NCBI GenBank assembly: GCA_963706515.1
Contig: CAVPMW010000030.1
Coordinates: 62,001 to 126,000 of the forward strand
Direction of reading: 5' to 3'
DNA: 64,000 nt
Source: CAVPMW01 sp963706515
GTDB lineage: Bacteria > Chloroflexota > Anaerolineae > Anaerolineales > UBA4823
In this document: positions 44,784 to 55,428 of the stretch, in pieces
Position numbering within the stretch: position 1 is the stretch's first letter
Layout of the letters: each line of letters opens with the position of its first letter
Position numbers and translations under genes: made by a program
The notes under the pieces: generated by a model
What the model saw: only the letters and a program-made list of their open reading frames with translations
Databases searched by the model: none
Told to the model about the DNA's origin: nothing

Positions 44784-47597
44784 TTACAACAAACCCAGCT
44801 CGCGGGCACGGGCTACAGCTTCGGTGCGACTTTGAACTTGCAGTTTGTCAAAAATTTTCCGGTTGTGCCCTTTGACCGTGTCCAGGGCGAGGAAAAGCCG
44901 CTCGCCAATCTCACGATTCGAGAGTCCCTGGGCAATGAACTTGCAGTATTTCTAACTCGCGTTGGCTCAACGGCTCGATCAGAGGCGCTGGCTCGATAAG
45001 TAGCTGGGCAGTGGGTAGATCAGGTTTGTCTTCGCTTTTCCGCTGCTCAGCTTCAAATGCTGCCAGTAGCTTGTCTGTGTAGTCGGCAATCCTTGCCGCG
45101 GCATGATTTCACGCGCGGAAGCTTCGCGAAGCAGTTGCATCATGCTTGAGCCTTCGTCAAGGAACATGCGGACGTAGCCCTCCGGCTCGGCCAACGCAAG
45201 AGCATGCTGCAAAGGCAAGAGAGCAGCAGGGAGGTCACCTTGCGCGTGATAAGCAAGCGCCTGCAATACCAGAATTTCGATCACGCTTCCCTTCCTCCCG
45301 CCTTCTTCCGCTGCTTTCAGCAGACGCTCCAACAGCCCCATTACCTCAGAAATGGAGCCATCTGCATGGTCGCTCTGATAGCGGGCCAGGAGCACCCTGG
45401 CCAGGGTGATGTGATCGAACTCGTGCAGGTAGCTAAGTTCGTTTTCAACGGACAGTCCCTGCTCACGCGCCCAGCCCAGCGCTTCACCCAACCGACCCTG
45501 GGCCACCCACACCCGTATCTTCCGCGTCGCGATCGGACGCACATTCGGGGAAAAGTTAGCATCGTATAGGCGCTCGGCCTGGTCGAGCAGGTCGAGCGCG
45601 CCATCCAGATCGCCTTGGGCTTCCCGTATGCGCGCCATCGCCGCGCACCAGCGATACGGGTTTTGCGGTAACCCGGCAAGCTCACCCAGAGCCTGGCTTG
45701 TGAGCAGGTGCTGCGTGGCGGTCTTCAGATCGTTATGCTCATAGTGAAGGTCGCTCATGCCCACGTACATATCTGCCGCTCCCCGCAGGACTGGCGCGCC
45801 CGGCTCCGTCGCCCACTGCAATGCCCGCTCATAGGTGGTCATGGCCTCGTGGAGACGGCCTTGCGCAATCTGTATATCCGCCAGGACGATGGCGCCGCCG
45901 ATGGCGGGAGAGATGTACCCGGCCAGCCGCACATTCGCCATGCCATCGGCAGTCATCCGGCGGGCGGCCTCGAGATCCCCGCTCGCCCATGCGGCGAGCC
46001 CCAGAGTCGAGGCTGCCCCACCGAGCATCAGATGGTCGTTCTCAGGTGCGAGATCGAGCACCCGTCGAGCGTTTTTCACGGTCTCGGGCATATCGCCCCG
46101 GGCCAGGGCCTGCGCGGTACGGAGAAGGGCGATCATACCCGGCAGACGGCGAAATTCCTCTTCGTCCACGACGACCATCCCCGCCGCCGGGGATTCCGGT
46201 CGCTCGCGCATATCGGCCGTCCGTGTCCAGCCACCGTTCGGCGTCCCGCAGTCGAGCCTCAACGGCCTCTAGCTCTCCGCCACCAAATAATGCGTAAGCA
46301 TAGTCAACGCTGAGCACCGGCCTGAAGTGGACCAGCTCGTCGGGTAGCGCCTTTAGCCAGCCAAGCTCCGTGACCGTGGCTTCCTGTCTATTCCTGCGCA
46401 TTTCTGGTACTGCCAGTTCGACCAGGATCGCCGCTCGCTCGAAATCCTTTGCCGCCAGCGCGTGGCGGATCGCATCGGCCGCCGAACCATTGTGCTCGTA
46501 CCACTCGCTCGCGCGCTGGTGCAATGCGTCGACACTCACCTTTGCATTCCCTGTAGATAAGGCTGCTTCGCTGTAAGTCGCTGCCGCAGTACATCAGCAA
46601 AGAGATGGTGATAGCGGTACCAGCTGCCGCTCGTTATCCAGCGGGACGATGAACAGGTTGCGCTCGACGTTCGAGGTCTCTTCCAGCGGTTTCTTGCCCG
46701 GCAACAGAGAGGTCGAGCAGAACGGCATCACACAGGGAACCGCACAGCCGCTCGAGAATGGAGTGTCGCAGTAAGAAGCTGTGAATACCTTCAGGCTGGC
46801 TGCTGCAGCACCTCTTCAACCAGATAGTCCAGCACGAAATCGGTGACTGCCGGTGAAGGATTGGATGAAACTGGCTTGCGTCTTGATGCCCCTGCATCGA
46901 AAGCGCGGCCAATTGCAGGCCGGCAATCCAGCCTTCGGTGCGGGCTTCCAGGGCGGCGATGTCTTCTGCCGAGAGGTTCAGCCCCATCACCCGGTTGAGA
47001 AATTCGGCGGCTTCGGCGGGGGTAAAACGCAGGTCGGCGGCACGCAGCTCGGTCAATTGGCCCCGGGCGCGTAGCCGAGCCAGGGGCAGATGTGGATCCT
47101 CACGGGTGGCAATGACCAGGTGCATCTGTGGCGGCAGGTGCTCGAGCAGAAAGGTGAGGGCATTGTCAACCGGTTTGGAATCAATCACGTGGTAGTCGTC
47201 CAGGACGAGGACGAAATTGTCCGGGATGGTGGTGATTTCATTGAGCAGGGCTGTCAGAATCGATTCGGTTGGCGGTGGCTGAGGGGATTGGAGCACACCC
47301 AACACCCCTTCTCCAATATTCGGCCTGCAATCGTCTGCAACGCAGCGACGAGGTAAGTCAGAAAGCGGGTGGGGTCGTTATCCCCTTCGTCCAGCGACAG
47401 CCAGGCGACCGGTCCGCTCGCAACCGGCGACCCATTCGCTGACCAGCGTGGTTTTGCCAAAGCCGGCGGGGGCAGAGATGAGGGTCAGTTTGCCGCTGCA
47501 GGCCCTCATTCAACCGCTCGATCAGGCGGGGGCGCAGGACAAGGTTCGGACGAGCTGGTGGAATATAGAGCTTGGTGGTCAGTAAGGGGATAAACAT
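44784..47597 (-). CDS. MalT-like LuxR-family transcriptional regulator (multiple frameshifts)
   Basis: Repaired, a protein of about 930 residues. The N-terminus MFIPLLTTKLYIPPARPNLV leads to an NTPase domain with Walker A SAPAGFGKT (near 47455) and VLVLDDYHVID (Walker B). A winged-helix and helical TPR-like region follows (AASTLGLAAWASGDLEAARR, GDLDGALDLLDQAERLY). The C-terminal LuxR helix-turn-helix is SQRELEIL..QGLSNREIGERLFLALDTVKGH, ending ELGLL at 44784. At least seven indels interrupt it (near 47500, 47300, 46800, 46620, 46210, 45090, 44935). It is an ATP- and ligand-dependent activator. The inducer is unknown. Confidence 0.82.
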
Positions 47598-47844
47598 CCT
47601 ATCCCTAATTATACATTTAGCGAATATCGCGAGCTAATGCAGATGAGTATAGGCTGCGTTCTTGAGCCAGCTCGTGCAACCCAAACGGTTTAGATAATGG
47701 ATCGAGAAATCTTAACAAATCCTGTACAAGAAAATGCGGGCGGATAATCTCACAAGCTTGTAGAATTATACAAGCAGGAGTGGTGCGACCGCCGGTGAGT
47801 ATGCGCTCAATCTTTGAAAATCTATTTATTTTGGCGCTCAACGA

Positions 47845-47897
47845 AACAAACCGCTTGGTAGAGCACCGATAAATTGGAAATATTTTCAGCGGTTTGC
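47845..47897. repeat. 54-bp dispersed palindromic repeat, copy B (inverted)
   Basis: Reverse-orientation copy of 12597-12650: arms AGCAAACCGC/GCGGTTTGT and the same 34-nt spacing. It lies in the 47598-47971 gap. A 74-codon minus-strand frame at 47617-47841 in the same gap has no recognisable features. Confidence 0.65.
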
Positions 47898-47971
47898 TTG
47901 TGCAATCGAGTTGAATTAACCGATTCGCATGTCGTTGGTATCGATCGAACGCCCACAGAGCATCCTTGGTT

Positions 47972-48532
47972 TTACTTTACAATGCGGAATTTGAGATGTG
48001 TTCGACCGCCAGGTAGCTCCATGACCTTCAATCTTTCCAGCAACATCTGTCCCATGCCTCCATCTTCAAACAGCCGCAGACCGCCGCCGAGGAGCACCGG
48101 CATGATGTCAATCTCCAGCTCATCGGCAAGTCCTGCCTGGAGGCACTGCTGTGCGGCACTCGCGCCACCGATAATAACGACATCCTTGTCGCCTGCGGCA
48201 GCTCGCGCCTGGCTGATGGCGCTTTCGATGCCGTCCGTTACGAAGTTGAAGGTCAAGTCGCTGGTCTCTTTCGGATGCTTTTCCGGAGGCTCGTGGGTAA
48301 GGACAAATATCGGCACTTGAAACTCGTAATTTCCCGCATACGAGTCCGGATCTTCTGCCATTGAAAACGCGTTCCATCCCATTACCACCGCACCGGTGTT
48401 TTTTATGGATTCCCGCAATGGCTCAGTATCTCGCAAGGTCTCGAGATCAAAATAAAGTGCGTCCACGCTGCCATTACGATCGTTGATGTACCCATCCAGC
48501 GACATGGTCATACCCAAGATAACTTTTCCCAT
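47972..48532 (-). CDS. Dihydrofolate reductase/RibD C-terminal family protein (1)
   Basis: A 186-residue protein: MGKVILGMTMSLDGYINDRN, VVMGWNAFSMAEDPD, IGGASAAQQCLQAGLADELE and a C-terminal LFEDGGMGQMLLERLKVMEL. These match the RibD_C fold that uses NADPH to reduce pterin- or pyrimidine-like substrates. GGIGG-type nucleotide motif is present as VVIIGGAS. Substrate unknown. It is the last gene of a pair with a paralogue 15 bp upstream. Confidence 0.85.
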   Translation of the reverse strand: MGKVILGMTMSLDGYINDRNGSVDALYFDLETLRDTEPLRESIKNTGAVVMGWNAFSMAEDPDSYAGNYEFQVPIFVLTHEPPEKHPKETSDLTFNFVTDGIESAISQARAAAGDKDVVIIGGASAAQQCLQAGLADELEIDIMPVLLGGGLRLFEDGGMGQMLLERLKVMELPGGRTHLKFRIVK

Positions 48533-48547
48533 GGAGATTTTCCTTAG

Positions 48548-49093
48548 TTACTCCTTACCTATTACTGGCTGGTAGCGCAGCAAAACGACTCCCGACTTGA
48601 ACGGCGTGGCTTCGACGAGCTTCAGGCTAGCCCTGTCCCCGTCGTTAAAGAGCCGCATTCCGCTCCCCAGAACGAGCGGATAGACCAGGAGATTGAATTC
48701 ATCAACGAGCTGGTCTTGCATCAGCGTCTGTACAAGCTTGCAGCTGCCATGGACCAAGATATTCTGGCCGGGCTGCTGCTTCAGTCTACTGATTTCTTCC
48801 GCGATATTCTCTTTTATCAGCTTTGAATTGTGCCATTCAGCTGATTCCAGGGTTGTTGAAACGACGTACTTGGGAAGGTTGTTCAAACGGTCAGCAAATT
48901 CGTCCGTCCTGGACGGCCAGGCAGCTGCGAATCCCTGGTAAGTCACCCGTCCCAGGAGTTGTGCATCACTCGCAAACAGCTCATCGTGCTTAAACTTCTC
49001 GATTTCATCATTCCAGTATGGGAATGACCACAGATGCGGCGCTTCCATGACGCCATCCAGGGTCAAGAACTCGGTTACCACTACCTTTCTCAC
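48548..49093 (-). CDS. Dihydrofolate reductase/RibD C-terminal family protein (2)
   Basis: About 181 residues from GTG 49093, which has AGGAGA seven bases upstream; the frame stays open to 49204 but that extension lacks a ribosome site. Motifs: VVVTEFLTLDGVMEAPHLWS, LLGRVTYQGFAAAWPSR, ILVHGSCKLVQTLMQDQLVD and LFNDGDRASLKLVEATPFKSG. It is typical of the YyaP/YwjB-like RibD_C proteins. It probably forms an operon with the neighbouring paralogue. Confidence 0.83.
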   Translation of the reverse strand: MRKVVVTEFLTLDGVMEAPHLWSFPYWNDEIEKFKHDELFASDAQLLGRVTYQGFAAAWPSRTDEFADRLNNLPKYVVSTTLESAEWHNSKLIKENIAEEISRLKQQPGQNILVHGSCKLVQTLMQDQLVDEFNLLVYPLVLGSGMRLFNDGDRASLKLVEATPFKSGVVLLRYQPVIGKE

Positions 49094-49231
49094 GTCAATT
49101 CTCCTTATTTGAAGTTTATGAACGGATGCTTCCGTTGTTCCAAAGAAATACCAGGGCGCTGAGAATTCGGCTAAGTTGCACATGCTAACCATCAGCCCAG
49201 GCACTCACAACACGGGATTATATATTACTCC

Positions 49232-49305
49232 TTACCTGATTGCTGGCTGGCAGCGAAGTAAGACAACGCCTGAGCTGAATGCCTTTGCTTCGGCTCTCCC
49301 AATCA
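49232..49305 (-). pseudogene. C-terminal remnant of a third RibD_C-family gene
   Basis: A short frame reading AFSSGVVLLRCQPAIR and stop, matching the end of the gene at 48548-49093 (FKSGVVLLRYQPVIGKE). The rest of the gene is missing. It lies directly behind the FAD-oxidase stop. Confidence 0.6.
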
Positions 49306-50808
49306 CCTGTTCCTGGTGGTTGTTTTGGTGGACGTTGGTTCCGGCATTCCCTCACTTCCCAAGCTCGCGCCCGCTGGCGGGATATTTTGGTTGAGGCGGA
49401 ACAGGTTGGCCGGATCATAGCGAGCCTTAATGGCTGCCAGCCGGTCCCAGGTCGCTCCCGGGTACGCCTCTCGCACCCGCGCCTCGCCCTCGTCGCCCAG
49501 GAAGCCCACGTACGCGCCGGAGTCGCCCTGCTGTACGGCCGCGGCGAAATCTGCCACCCAGGCTTTGCGTACAGCCTGGTCTTCGGGTCCGGTGTAGAAC
49601 GCGGCCAGGTTCACCATGATCCGGGAGCGGCGGTGGGCGAACGCGGTGGCCTCGACCGGCACACGCGCCATCGCCCCACCGAGCACGCGCAGTTGTGCGA
49701 CGCGCATCGTAGCGTCGGATGACTGGAGATAATCGAAGATCGTCTCGGCTGCCTCGCGGTCGATCGTGTCGAGGAACATCGTGTGTCCTATCGCTGTCGG
49801 ATGATAATCACTCTCTTCGGGCGGGTAGACCTCCGGGTAGCGCATGGGATGGAGCATGTCGGCGAGCGGCGCGGCGAGCGCGCGGAACGGCGCCAGAGCA
49901 CGTTCACCGGCTTCGACCTGACCAGCGTAAACGAGCAAAGCCAGCACGACCAGCTTTCCGTGGGACTCTGCGGGCAGGAACGGCATCGGCGGTGCGGGCA
50001 TGACGTTGGCTATGGTCGACAGCTCCTCGGGCGCAGCCTCCGCCTCGGCGATGAATCCAGCGATGACCTCGGGTGTCGCCGGCAGGACCAGCATCCCGCC
50101 CAGGACCGAGTCCACTTCATGCAGCCGGAACTGGAAGCGTGTCGCCACGCCGAAATTCCCACCGCCGCCACGGATCGCCCAGAACAGATCAGGATTGGTC
50201 TCGGGATCGGCGCGCAGGAGCTGTCCATCTGCCGTCACCACATCCGCAGCCAGCAGGCTGTCGATGGTGAGGCCGTGCTTACGCACCAGGTAGCCGACCC
50301 CCCCGCCCAATGTGATCCCGCCGATTCCGACCGAGCCGGTGTCGCCAAACCCGGTCGCCAGGCCATACGCATCCGCCGCGTTTGTATATTCGCTGGCAGT
50401 CAAACCCGTCTCAGCCCATGCCGTGCGTCCTCTGACATCGATATCCAGGGCGCGCATGTCCGCAAGGTCGAGCACGATCCCGCCTTCGGTGACGCTGTGA
50501 CCGGCGGGGCTATGGCCTCCGCTGCGTACGGCGAGCTCCAGTCCGCTATCACGCGCCAGCGAGACAACGCGCGAGACATCAGCCGCATCTGCAACCCGGA
50601 TGATGGCTGCCGGATGGCGGTCGATCCCGCCGTAGAAGATGGAGCGCGCCGCGTCGTAACGGGTGTCGGCTGGGACAATGACCTGGCCCTTGAAGGCCGC
50701 ACGGAGCTCTTGGATCGAGATGCCCACTCGGTCGAAACCGGGTGAGGCTTCCCTTCCGTAGGATCCGCTGCTCGCATTACTTCTGGTGTTCTGATTATCC
50801 GGTAACAT
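49303..50808 (-). CDS. FAD-linked oxidoreductase with berberine-bridge C-terminus
   Basis: A 501-residue flavoenzyme of the PCMH/FAD_binding_4 class. RSGGHSPAGHSVTEGGIVLD carries the histidine that covalently binds FAD in relatives; GDTGSVGIGGITLGGGVGYL, KHGLTIDSLL and IRGGGGNFGVATRF follow. The C-terminal BBE segment is EAYPGATWDRLAAIKARYDPANLFRLNQNI. The second covalent Cys of bicovalent enzymes is not evident; the site has GVGYL. It oxidises alcohols, sugars or amines. Substrate unknown. The frame is intact. Confidence 0.88.
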   Translation of the reverse strand: MLPDNQNTRSNASSGSYGREASPGFDRVGISIQELRAAFKGQVIVPADTRYDAARSIFYGGIDRHPAAIIRVADAADVSRVVSLARDSGLELAVRSGGHSPAGHSVTEGGIVLDLADMRALDIDVRGRTAWAETGLTASEYTNAADAYGLATGFGDTGSVGIGGITLGGGVGYLVRKHGLTIDSLLAADVVTADGQLLRADPETNPDLFWAIRGGGGNFGVATRFQFRLHEVDSVLGGMLVLPATPEVIAGFIAEAEAAPEELSTIANVMPAPPMPFLPAESHGKLVVLALLVYAGQVEAGERALAPFRALAAPLADMLHPMRYPEVYPPEESDYHPTAIGHTMFLDTIDREAAETIFDYLQSSDATMRVAQLRVLGGAMARVPVEATAFAHRRSRIMVNLAAFYTGPEDQAVRKAWVADFAAAVQQGDSGAYVGFLGDEGEARVREAYPGATWDRLAAIKARYDPANLFRLNQNIPPAGASLGSEGMPEPTSTKTTTRNR

Positions 50809-51130
50809 TTGTTGTCTCTCCTATTCAGAGTATTTAGACCAATAATAGAACAATTATTCTATCAGAGTATACAACATTTTCTCCGAAAAGTACAGATTTT
50901 AAGGAGAATTTCTCACATCAAATGCCGCGAGCAGTTAGCCTCCCAGGAAGTGCCGGCTGAGGCGCCAGCTTCAGCCAGCCGCTGGCATATGGACGAGTTC
51001 CATTGGACTCAACGCGTCTCACTTGGGATTGCCGAGTACGTCACGTCCCATGGAGCCTACATTGAGAGACTCCGTTTATTGGTTTAAACTATTGTGGAGC
51101 TTCCTGCAAGACGCTGCTACAAACTGTAAT
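50809..51130. other. Intergenic region, nothing recognised
   Basis: 322 bp between two converging transcription units. No convincing gene, RNA or repeat; only a short GGCTGA/TCAGCC pairing near 50955-50980. Confidence 0.5.
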
Positions 51131-53521
51131 TTAGCGGATGACAACGGGGCAGTAGAACAGGCGCCGCTTCACCGCCGCCCTGGCAGAACCTGTGATCTGA
51201 ATATCCCCTTGCAGACGGATATCCTCCGAAGAGCTGCCGATGAATATATCGACCTTTCCTGCTTCCACGACCAATTTCAGGTGCTCGTCATAAAAAGCCA
51301 ACAGGTCGACTGGCAACTGGAAGACCAGCCTGCGGCTCTCTCCTGGGGCCAGGGTGAGGCGGCAAAAGCCTTTGAGTTCCTTCACCGGGCGGGGGAGGCT
51401 GGCATATTCGTCGCAGACGTATAGCTGCACCACTTCATCGCCGGCGACTCCCCCTGTATTGGTGATGGACAAGCTGATCTCTACACTTTCGCCGGATGTG
51501 GCTGTTTTGGGTGAGATTTGCAAATCGGTATACGCAAAGGTGGTATAGCTCAATCCGTGTCCGAACGGGTAGAGAGGCGCCACCGGTGAATCTGCGTAAT
51601 CGACGTACCAGTAGGAGCGTCCGCCGGATGGCTTACGATTGTAATAAATTGGAACCTGGCCCACCGAGCGAGGCACGGTGACCGGCAGCTTTCCGCCCGG
51701 ATTCGTGACTCCAAACAATACGTCAGCAATGGCGGCCGCGCCCTCTTCTCCGGGCAGCCACGCCTCCAGAATGGCAGGAACGTTCTGATCCAACCAGGTT
51801 ATCGATAGCGGTCGTCCGTTGACCAGTACAGCCACCACCGGCTTACCCACCGCCACGACGGCTTTGACCAGCTCCTCCTGTATGCCGGGCAGCCCCAGCT
51901 CAGCGCGATCGCGCGTCTCCCCGCAGGTGCAGTCCGGCACAAGACCGGACTTATCTCCCAGCACCAGGATGACCACATCAGCTTGCGCGGCCAGGCGCAC
52001 AGCTTCATCGAACCCGGAACGATCTGTGCCGTTAACACTACACCCAGGAGCGAAAAGTATCCGGGTGTTCGCATCTGCGCGAGCTTGAACCTCTTCCAGG
52101 ACAGAAGGGACCAAAACAGAATGCCGGCGCAGATGAGCTTCGTCTACACTTGCAAAGAATGCCGGACGGTGCGTAGACACCAGCCGCATCATTTCCAGCA
52201 TAGACGGGTAGCTGTAATCGCCCAGCAGATTGCGGGGTTGATTGGCATTAGGACCGATGACGGCGATCGTGCGCAACGGCTTGAGATGACCGCTGAGAGT
52301 CGCTTGTGGGGAAAGAGGCAGCAGGCTGCCCTCATTCTTGAGCAACACCAGGCTCTGGCGGGCGATCTGTCGCGCCAGGGAACGCTGTTCGGGCGTCTCG
52401 AAATCCTCCAATACCTTTCCCTCGTCCACATAACGGTTTTCAAACAAACCCAGTGCAAACTTGGCTTCCAAAATTCGCCGGACGGCGCAATCGATGTCTT
52501 CCATAGAGATTTCACCGGCTTCGAATGCAGCATGCAGGGGCTCACCATAGCATTCCTGCGTGGGCAGCTCCTGGTCAATGCCGGCTTTGAGCGCCTTGGC
52601 GGCGGCTGCCTGCCAGTCTGGCACTGCGCGATGGAAAGAATGGAGCATTGCGATGGCATCATAATCTGAGACCACCAGACCTTCGAAACCCAGCTCATCT
52701 CGTAATAAATCGGTCAGGACCGCACGCGATGCAGCCACTACCTCATTATCCAGCTCGGGGTAGGCGTTCATGATCGATCTTAAACCCGCCTCCTGGATGG
52801 CAGCCTGGAATGGCATCAGGTAGACATCCCACAACGTATTGGAACCTACCTGGGAGGGAGCGCAATTCAAGCCACCGGCTGACAGGCTGTGACCTACAAA
52901 ATGCTTGCCGGTTGCCATGAGCCCAGTCTGCCAGTCGTCGCCTTGCAAGCCGCGGATATAGGCTGACCCAAGCTGCGAAACCAACAACGGGTCTTCACCA
53001 AATGTCTCTTCGGTTCGCCCCCAGCGCGGGTCGCGGGAAATATCCAACACCGGAGCCAGCGCCTGGCGCGCGCCGACTGCCAGCAGCTGCTTGCGGGTCT
53101 CAAACGCCATCCGCTCCGCCAGATCAGGACTCCAGGTGCTCGCCAGGCCGATAATCTGGGGGAAGATCGTGCCACCCAGCCCCATGTAACCTACACAGCT
53201 CTCTTCATGCAGGATGGCAGGGATGCCCAAACGGGTATTGTCCTGCAGGAACCGCTGAATTGCATTTCCTGCACGGGCAGCCTCGAGAGGCGCCAGGGTG
53301 CTCGATCCGCCGACGCGGGTGACCTGCCCGATTCCATTCCCAAACCTGGCTTGCATCTTCGCCGCGGACAATTCATGATCCACCAGTAAATCTTTGAACC
53401 ATATCGAGCTCATCTGAGCGATTTTTTCATCCAGGGTCATGCGGTCAAGCAGGTCCTGTACGCGGGTCGATACCGAATACGCTGGATTAAGGTAACGAGG
53501 CTGGGTTTGGGTAATATCCAT
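51131..53521 (-). CDS. Glycoside hydrolase family 3 beta-glucosidase
   Basis: A 796-residue, full-length GH3 enzyme, hydrolysing terminal beta-linked sugars from oligosaccharides. The TIM-barrel domain has ALAPVLDISRDPRWGRTEETFGED, GKHFVGHS and nucleophile Asp in LVVSDYDAI. The alpha/beta-sandwich domain (VILVLGDKSG, GIQEELVKAVVAVGKPVVAV) and a C-terminal fibronectin-III-like domain (FCRLTLAPGESRRLVFQL) follow. No signal peptide, so it is cytoplasmic and acts on imported substrate. GAGGAG precedes ATG 53521. It is the last gene of the ABC operon. The frame is intact. Confidence 0.92.
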   Translation of the reverse strand: MDITQTQPRYLNPAYSVSTRVQDLLDRMTLDEKIAQMSSIWFKDLLVDHELSAAKMQARFGNGIGQVTRVGGSSTLAPLEAARAGNAIQRFLQDNTRLGIPAILHEESCVGYMGLGGTIFPQIIGLASTWSPDLAERMAFETRKQLLAVGARQALAPVLDISRDPRWGRTEETFGEDPLLVSQLGSAYIRGLQGDDWQTGLMATGKHFVGHSLSAGGLNCAPSQVGSNTLWDVYLMPFQAAIQEAGLRSIMNAYPELDNEVVAASRAVLTDLLRDELGFEGLVVSDYDAIAMLHSFHRAVPDWQAAAAKALKAGIDQELPTQECYGEPLHAAFEAGEISMEDIDCAVRRILEAKFALGLFENRYVDEGKVLEDFETPEQRSLARQIARQSLVLLKNEGSLLPLSPQATLSGHLKPLRTIAVIGPNANQPRNLLGDYSYPSMLEMMRLVSTHRPAFFASVDEAHLRRHSVLVPSVLEEVQARADANTRILFAPGCSVNGTDRSGFDEAVRLAAQADVVILVLGDKSGLVPDCTCGETRDRAELGLPGIQEELVKAVVAVGKPVVAVLVNGRPLSITWLDQNVPAILEAWLPGEEGAAAIADVLFGVTNPGGKLPVTVPRSVGQVPIYYNRKPSGGRSYWYVDYADSPVAPLYPFGHGLSYTTFAYTDLQISPKTATSGESVEISLSITNTGGVAGDEVVQLYVCDEYASLPRPVKELKGFCRLTLAPGESRRLVFQLPVDLLAFYDEHLKLVVEAGKVDIFIGSSSEDIRLQGDIQITGSARAAVKRRLFYCPVVIR

Positions 53522-53555
53522 GAGTTTCTCCTCTAAAATTGCGATCTTCTACCCA

Positions 53556-54417
53556 TCAACCTTTGAGTGCACCGGCAGTCAGGCCGGAAACGATCTGTCG
53601 TTCGGCGAACAGGTAAAAAATGACCGCCGGTACGGCGGATAAGGTCACGAAAGCCGCCACCAGCGCCAAATCCTGGCCATATTGGCCCTGGAACTGCATG
53701 GTGCCCAGCGGCAAAGTCCAGAGGCTGTATCTTTGTCGAATACCACCAGGGGGACGAGCAAATCGTTCCAACTGACGATCATGGTCAATGCTGCGACTGC
53801 CGCCAAGCGCCGGGCGTGCCAGCGGGAGCAGGATGCGCCAGAAGAAGCCAAATGACGGTACAGCCATCGATGTAAGCCGCATCCTGCAGCTCGACCGGGA
53901 TCGCCGCGAAGAACCCGCGCAGGATCAGGATATTGCCGGATATCAGAAAGGCAATTTGCACCACGATGACGCCCCAAGATTGTTGAGTCAGATCCATCTG
54001 GCGCAGCACGAGATAGACGGGCAGATGGCAACGTTGATGGGGAACATGAGGCCCAAGGTGAGCAAGTTGAAAGCCAGGCCCTTGCCCCGAAAGTCCATCC
54101 GGGCAAACACAAAGGCGGCCAGGCTGCAAATGAACACCACACCTGCCGTTGTCACCAGCATGACGATCAGGCTGTTGCGCAGCATGATCCAGAAGGAGGC
54201 TGTCCTCAGAATCTTGCGTGAAGTTCTCCCAATGCGGCGGGAATGGGATGGTGTATGGGCGTGTCATACATCTCACCGCGCGTCTTGAGCGCTCCGAAAA
54301 CCATGATCACGATGGGCACAATGATGATCACCGAAACCAGGAAGAGGATGAGGTACTGCAAGATCCTGGGCAGGTTTCTTTGCAGGTGCTGTTCTGCGAG
54401 ACGTAACTGGCTGCCAT
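53556..54417 (-). CDS. Sugar ABC transporter permease, MalG type (frameshifted)
   Basis: Repaired, about 285 residues. ATG 54417 leads to ILQYLILFLVSVIIIVPIVIMVFGALKTRGEM in the shifted frame. The core frames show LRNSLIVMLVTTAGVVFICSLAAFVFARMDFRGK, LTQQSWGVIVVQIAF, ILRGFFAAIPVELQDAAYIDGC (EAA loop) and ALVAAFVTLSAVPAVIFYLF, ending LTAGALKG. At least five indels (54400, 54240, 54030, 53850, 53740). It pairs with the MalF-type permease to import oligosaccharide. Confidence 0.8.
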
Positions 54418-54430
54418 AGACCGGTTCTTT

Positions 54431-55383
54431 CTAGATGCCGCCCAGGTAATCCGGTTGGCGCGCCAGCCGCTGGTAAACGAAGCGAAAAGACCAGGCAGAT
54501 CAGGAACATGACGATCGCCACGGCGGAGCCGTACCCAAGCTAGAAACGCACAAAGCCGAAGCGATACATATAGGTCGCCATGACTTCGCTGGCATTGACC
54601 GGACCGCCCTTCGTCATGATCCAGACCAGGATGAATTGCTGCAGCGAACCCAAGACGGACAGATAAACGCACGTGCGGATGGTGCTGCCGAGCAGGGGCA
54701 TGGTGATGTGGGTCAGCATCTGGCGTCTGTTCGCGCCGTCGATGCAGCGCAGCTTCTTCGATTTCCGCCGGGATGTTTTGCAAGCCAGCCATAAACAGCA
54801 GCATGTAAAATCCGAAATATTTCCAGGTCAGCACGACAAAGATGCACGCCAGGACCGGTCTGCGGTGTTGCCCAACCAGGCTTGGGCCTTGACACCCGGG
54901 AATGAGGACCAAAAGCGCATTGATAAAGCCGCGATCCGGATCAGGATTAAGCAGGCCCAGCCACATGATGGCCGTGATGACTTCGGAAAAAACGTAGGGC
55001 ATGAAAAAGATGATGCGAAAAAAGGCGCGCCCGGGCAGATCACGCCCGACCATGAGCGCCAGCGCCAGCGCCAAGGGCAATTGAAGAGTCAAGGAGAGCA
55101 CGACGATCAAGAGCCCGTTCCTTACGGCTTTCAGGAATACCTGGTCGGTCAGGATGCGCTGGTAATTATCCAGGCCAACAAAATCGACGGCTGGCCCAAA
55201 GCCTTTCCAGTTGAAAAGACTGTAGTAAACGGATTGAAGAATCGGATAGATGACAAAAATGAGGAAGAACACCAGGGCTGGCAACAAGAACAAGAAGATG
55301 GTCAGGCTGTTCTCGAAACTGGCGGGAAGAACGATATCGCTGCGGTCGGCCAAAGCATCCTTGCTTGGCGAAGCTGATTTCAT
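54431..55383 (-). CDS. Sugar ABC transporter permease, MalF type (frameshifted)
   Basis: Repaired, about 310 residues. Starts MKSASPSKDALADRSDI, with membrane segments FLFLLPALVFFLIFVIYPILQSVYYSLF, NGLLIVVLSLTLQLPLALAL, FRIIFFMPYVFSEVITAIMW and FVVLTWKYFGFYMLLFMAGL, followed by NIPAEIEEAA (EAA loop). Breaks near 54880, 54745, 54540 and 54490 scramble the end, whose expected QPDYLGGI and stop are at 54431. GAGGAATAG precedes ATG 55383. Second gene after the binding protein. Confidence 0.8.
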
Positions 55384-55428
55384 CGCAGCTATTCCTCTAT
55401 CTGGCAAAAGTGCGGGGATCGAGCATAG

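Noticed and set aside
47617..47841. 74-codon minus-strand gene
   Set aside because: No ribosome site, family or conserved pattern; next to a repeat copy.
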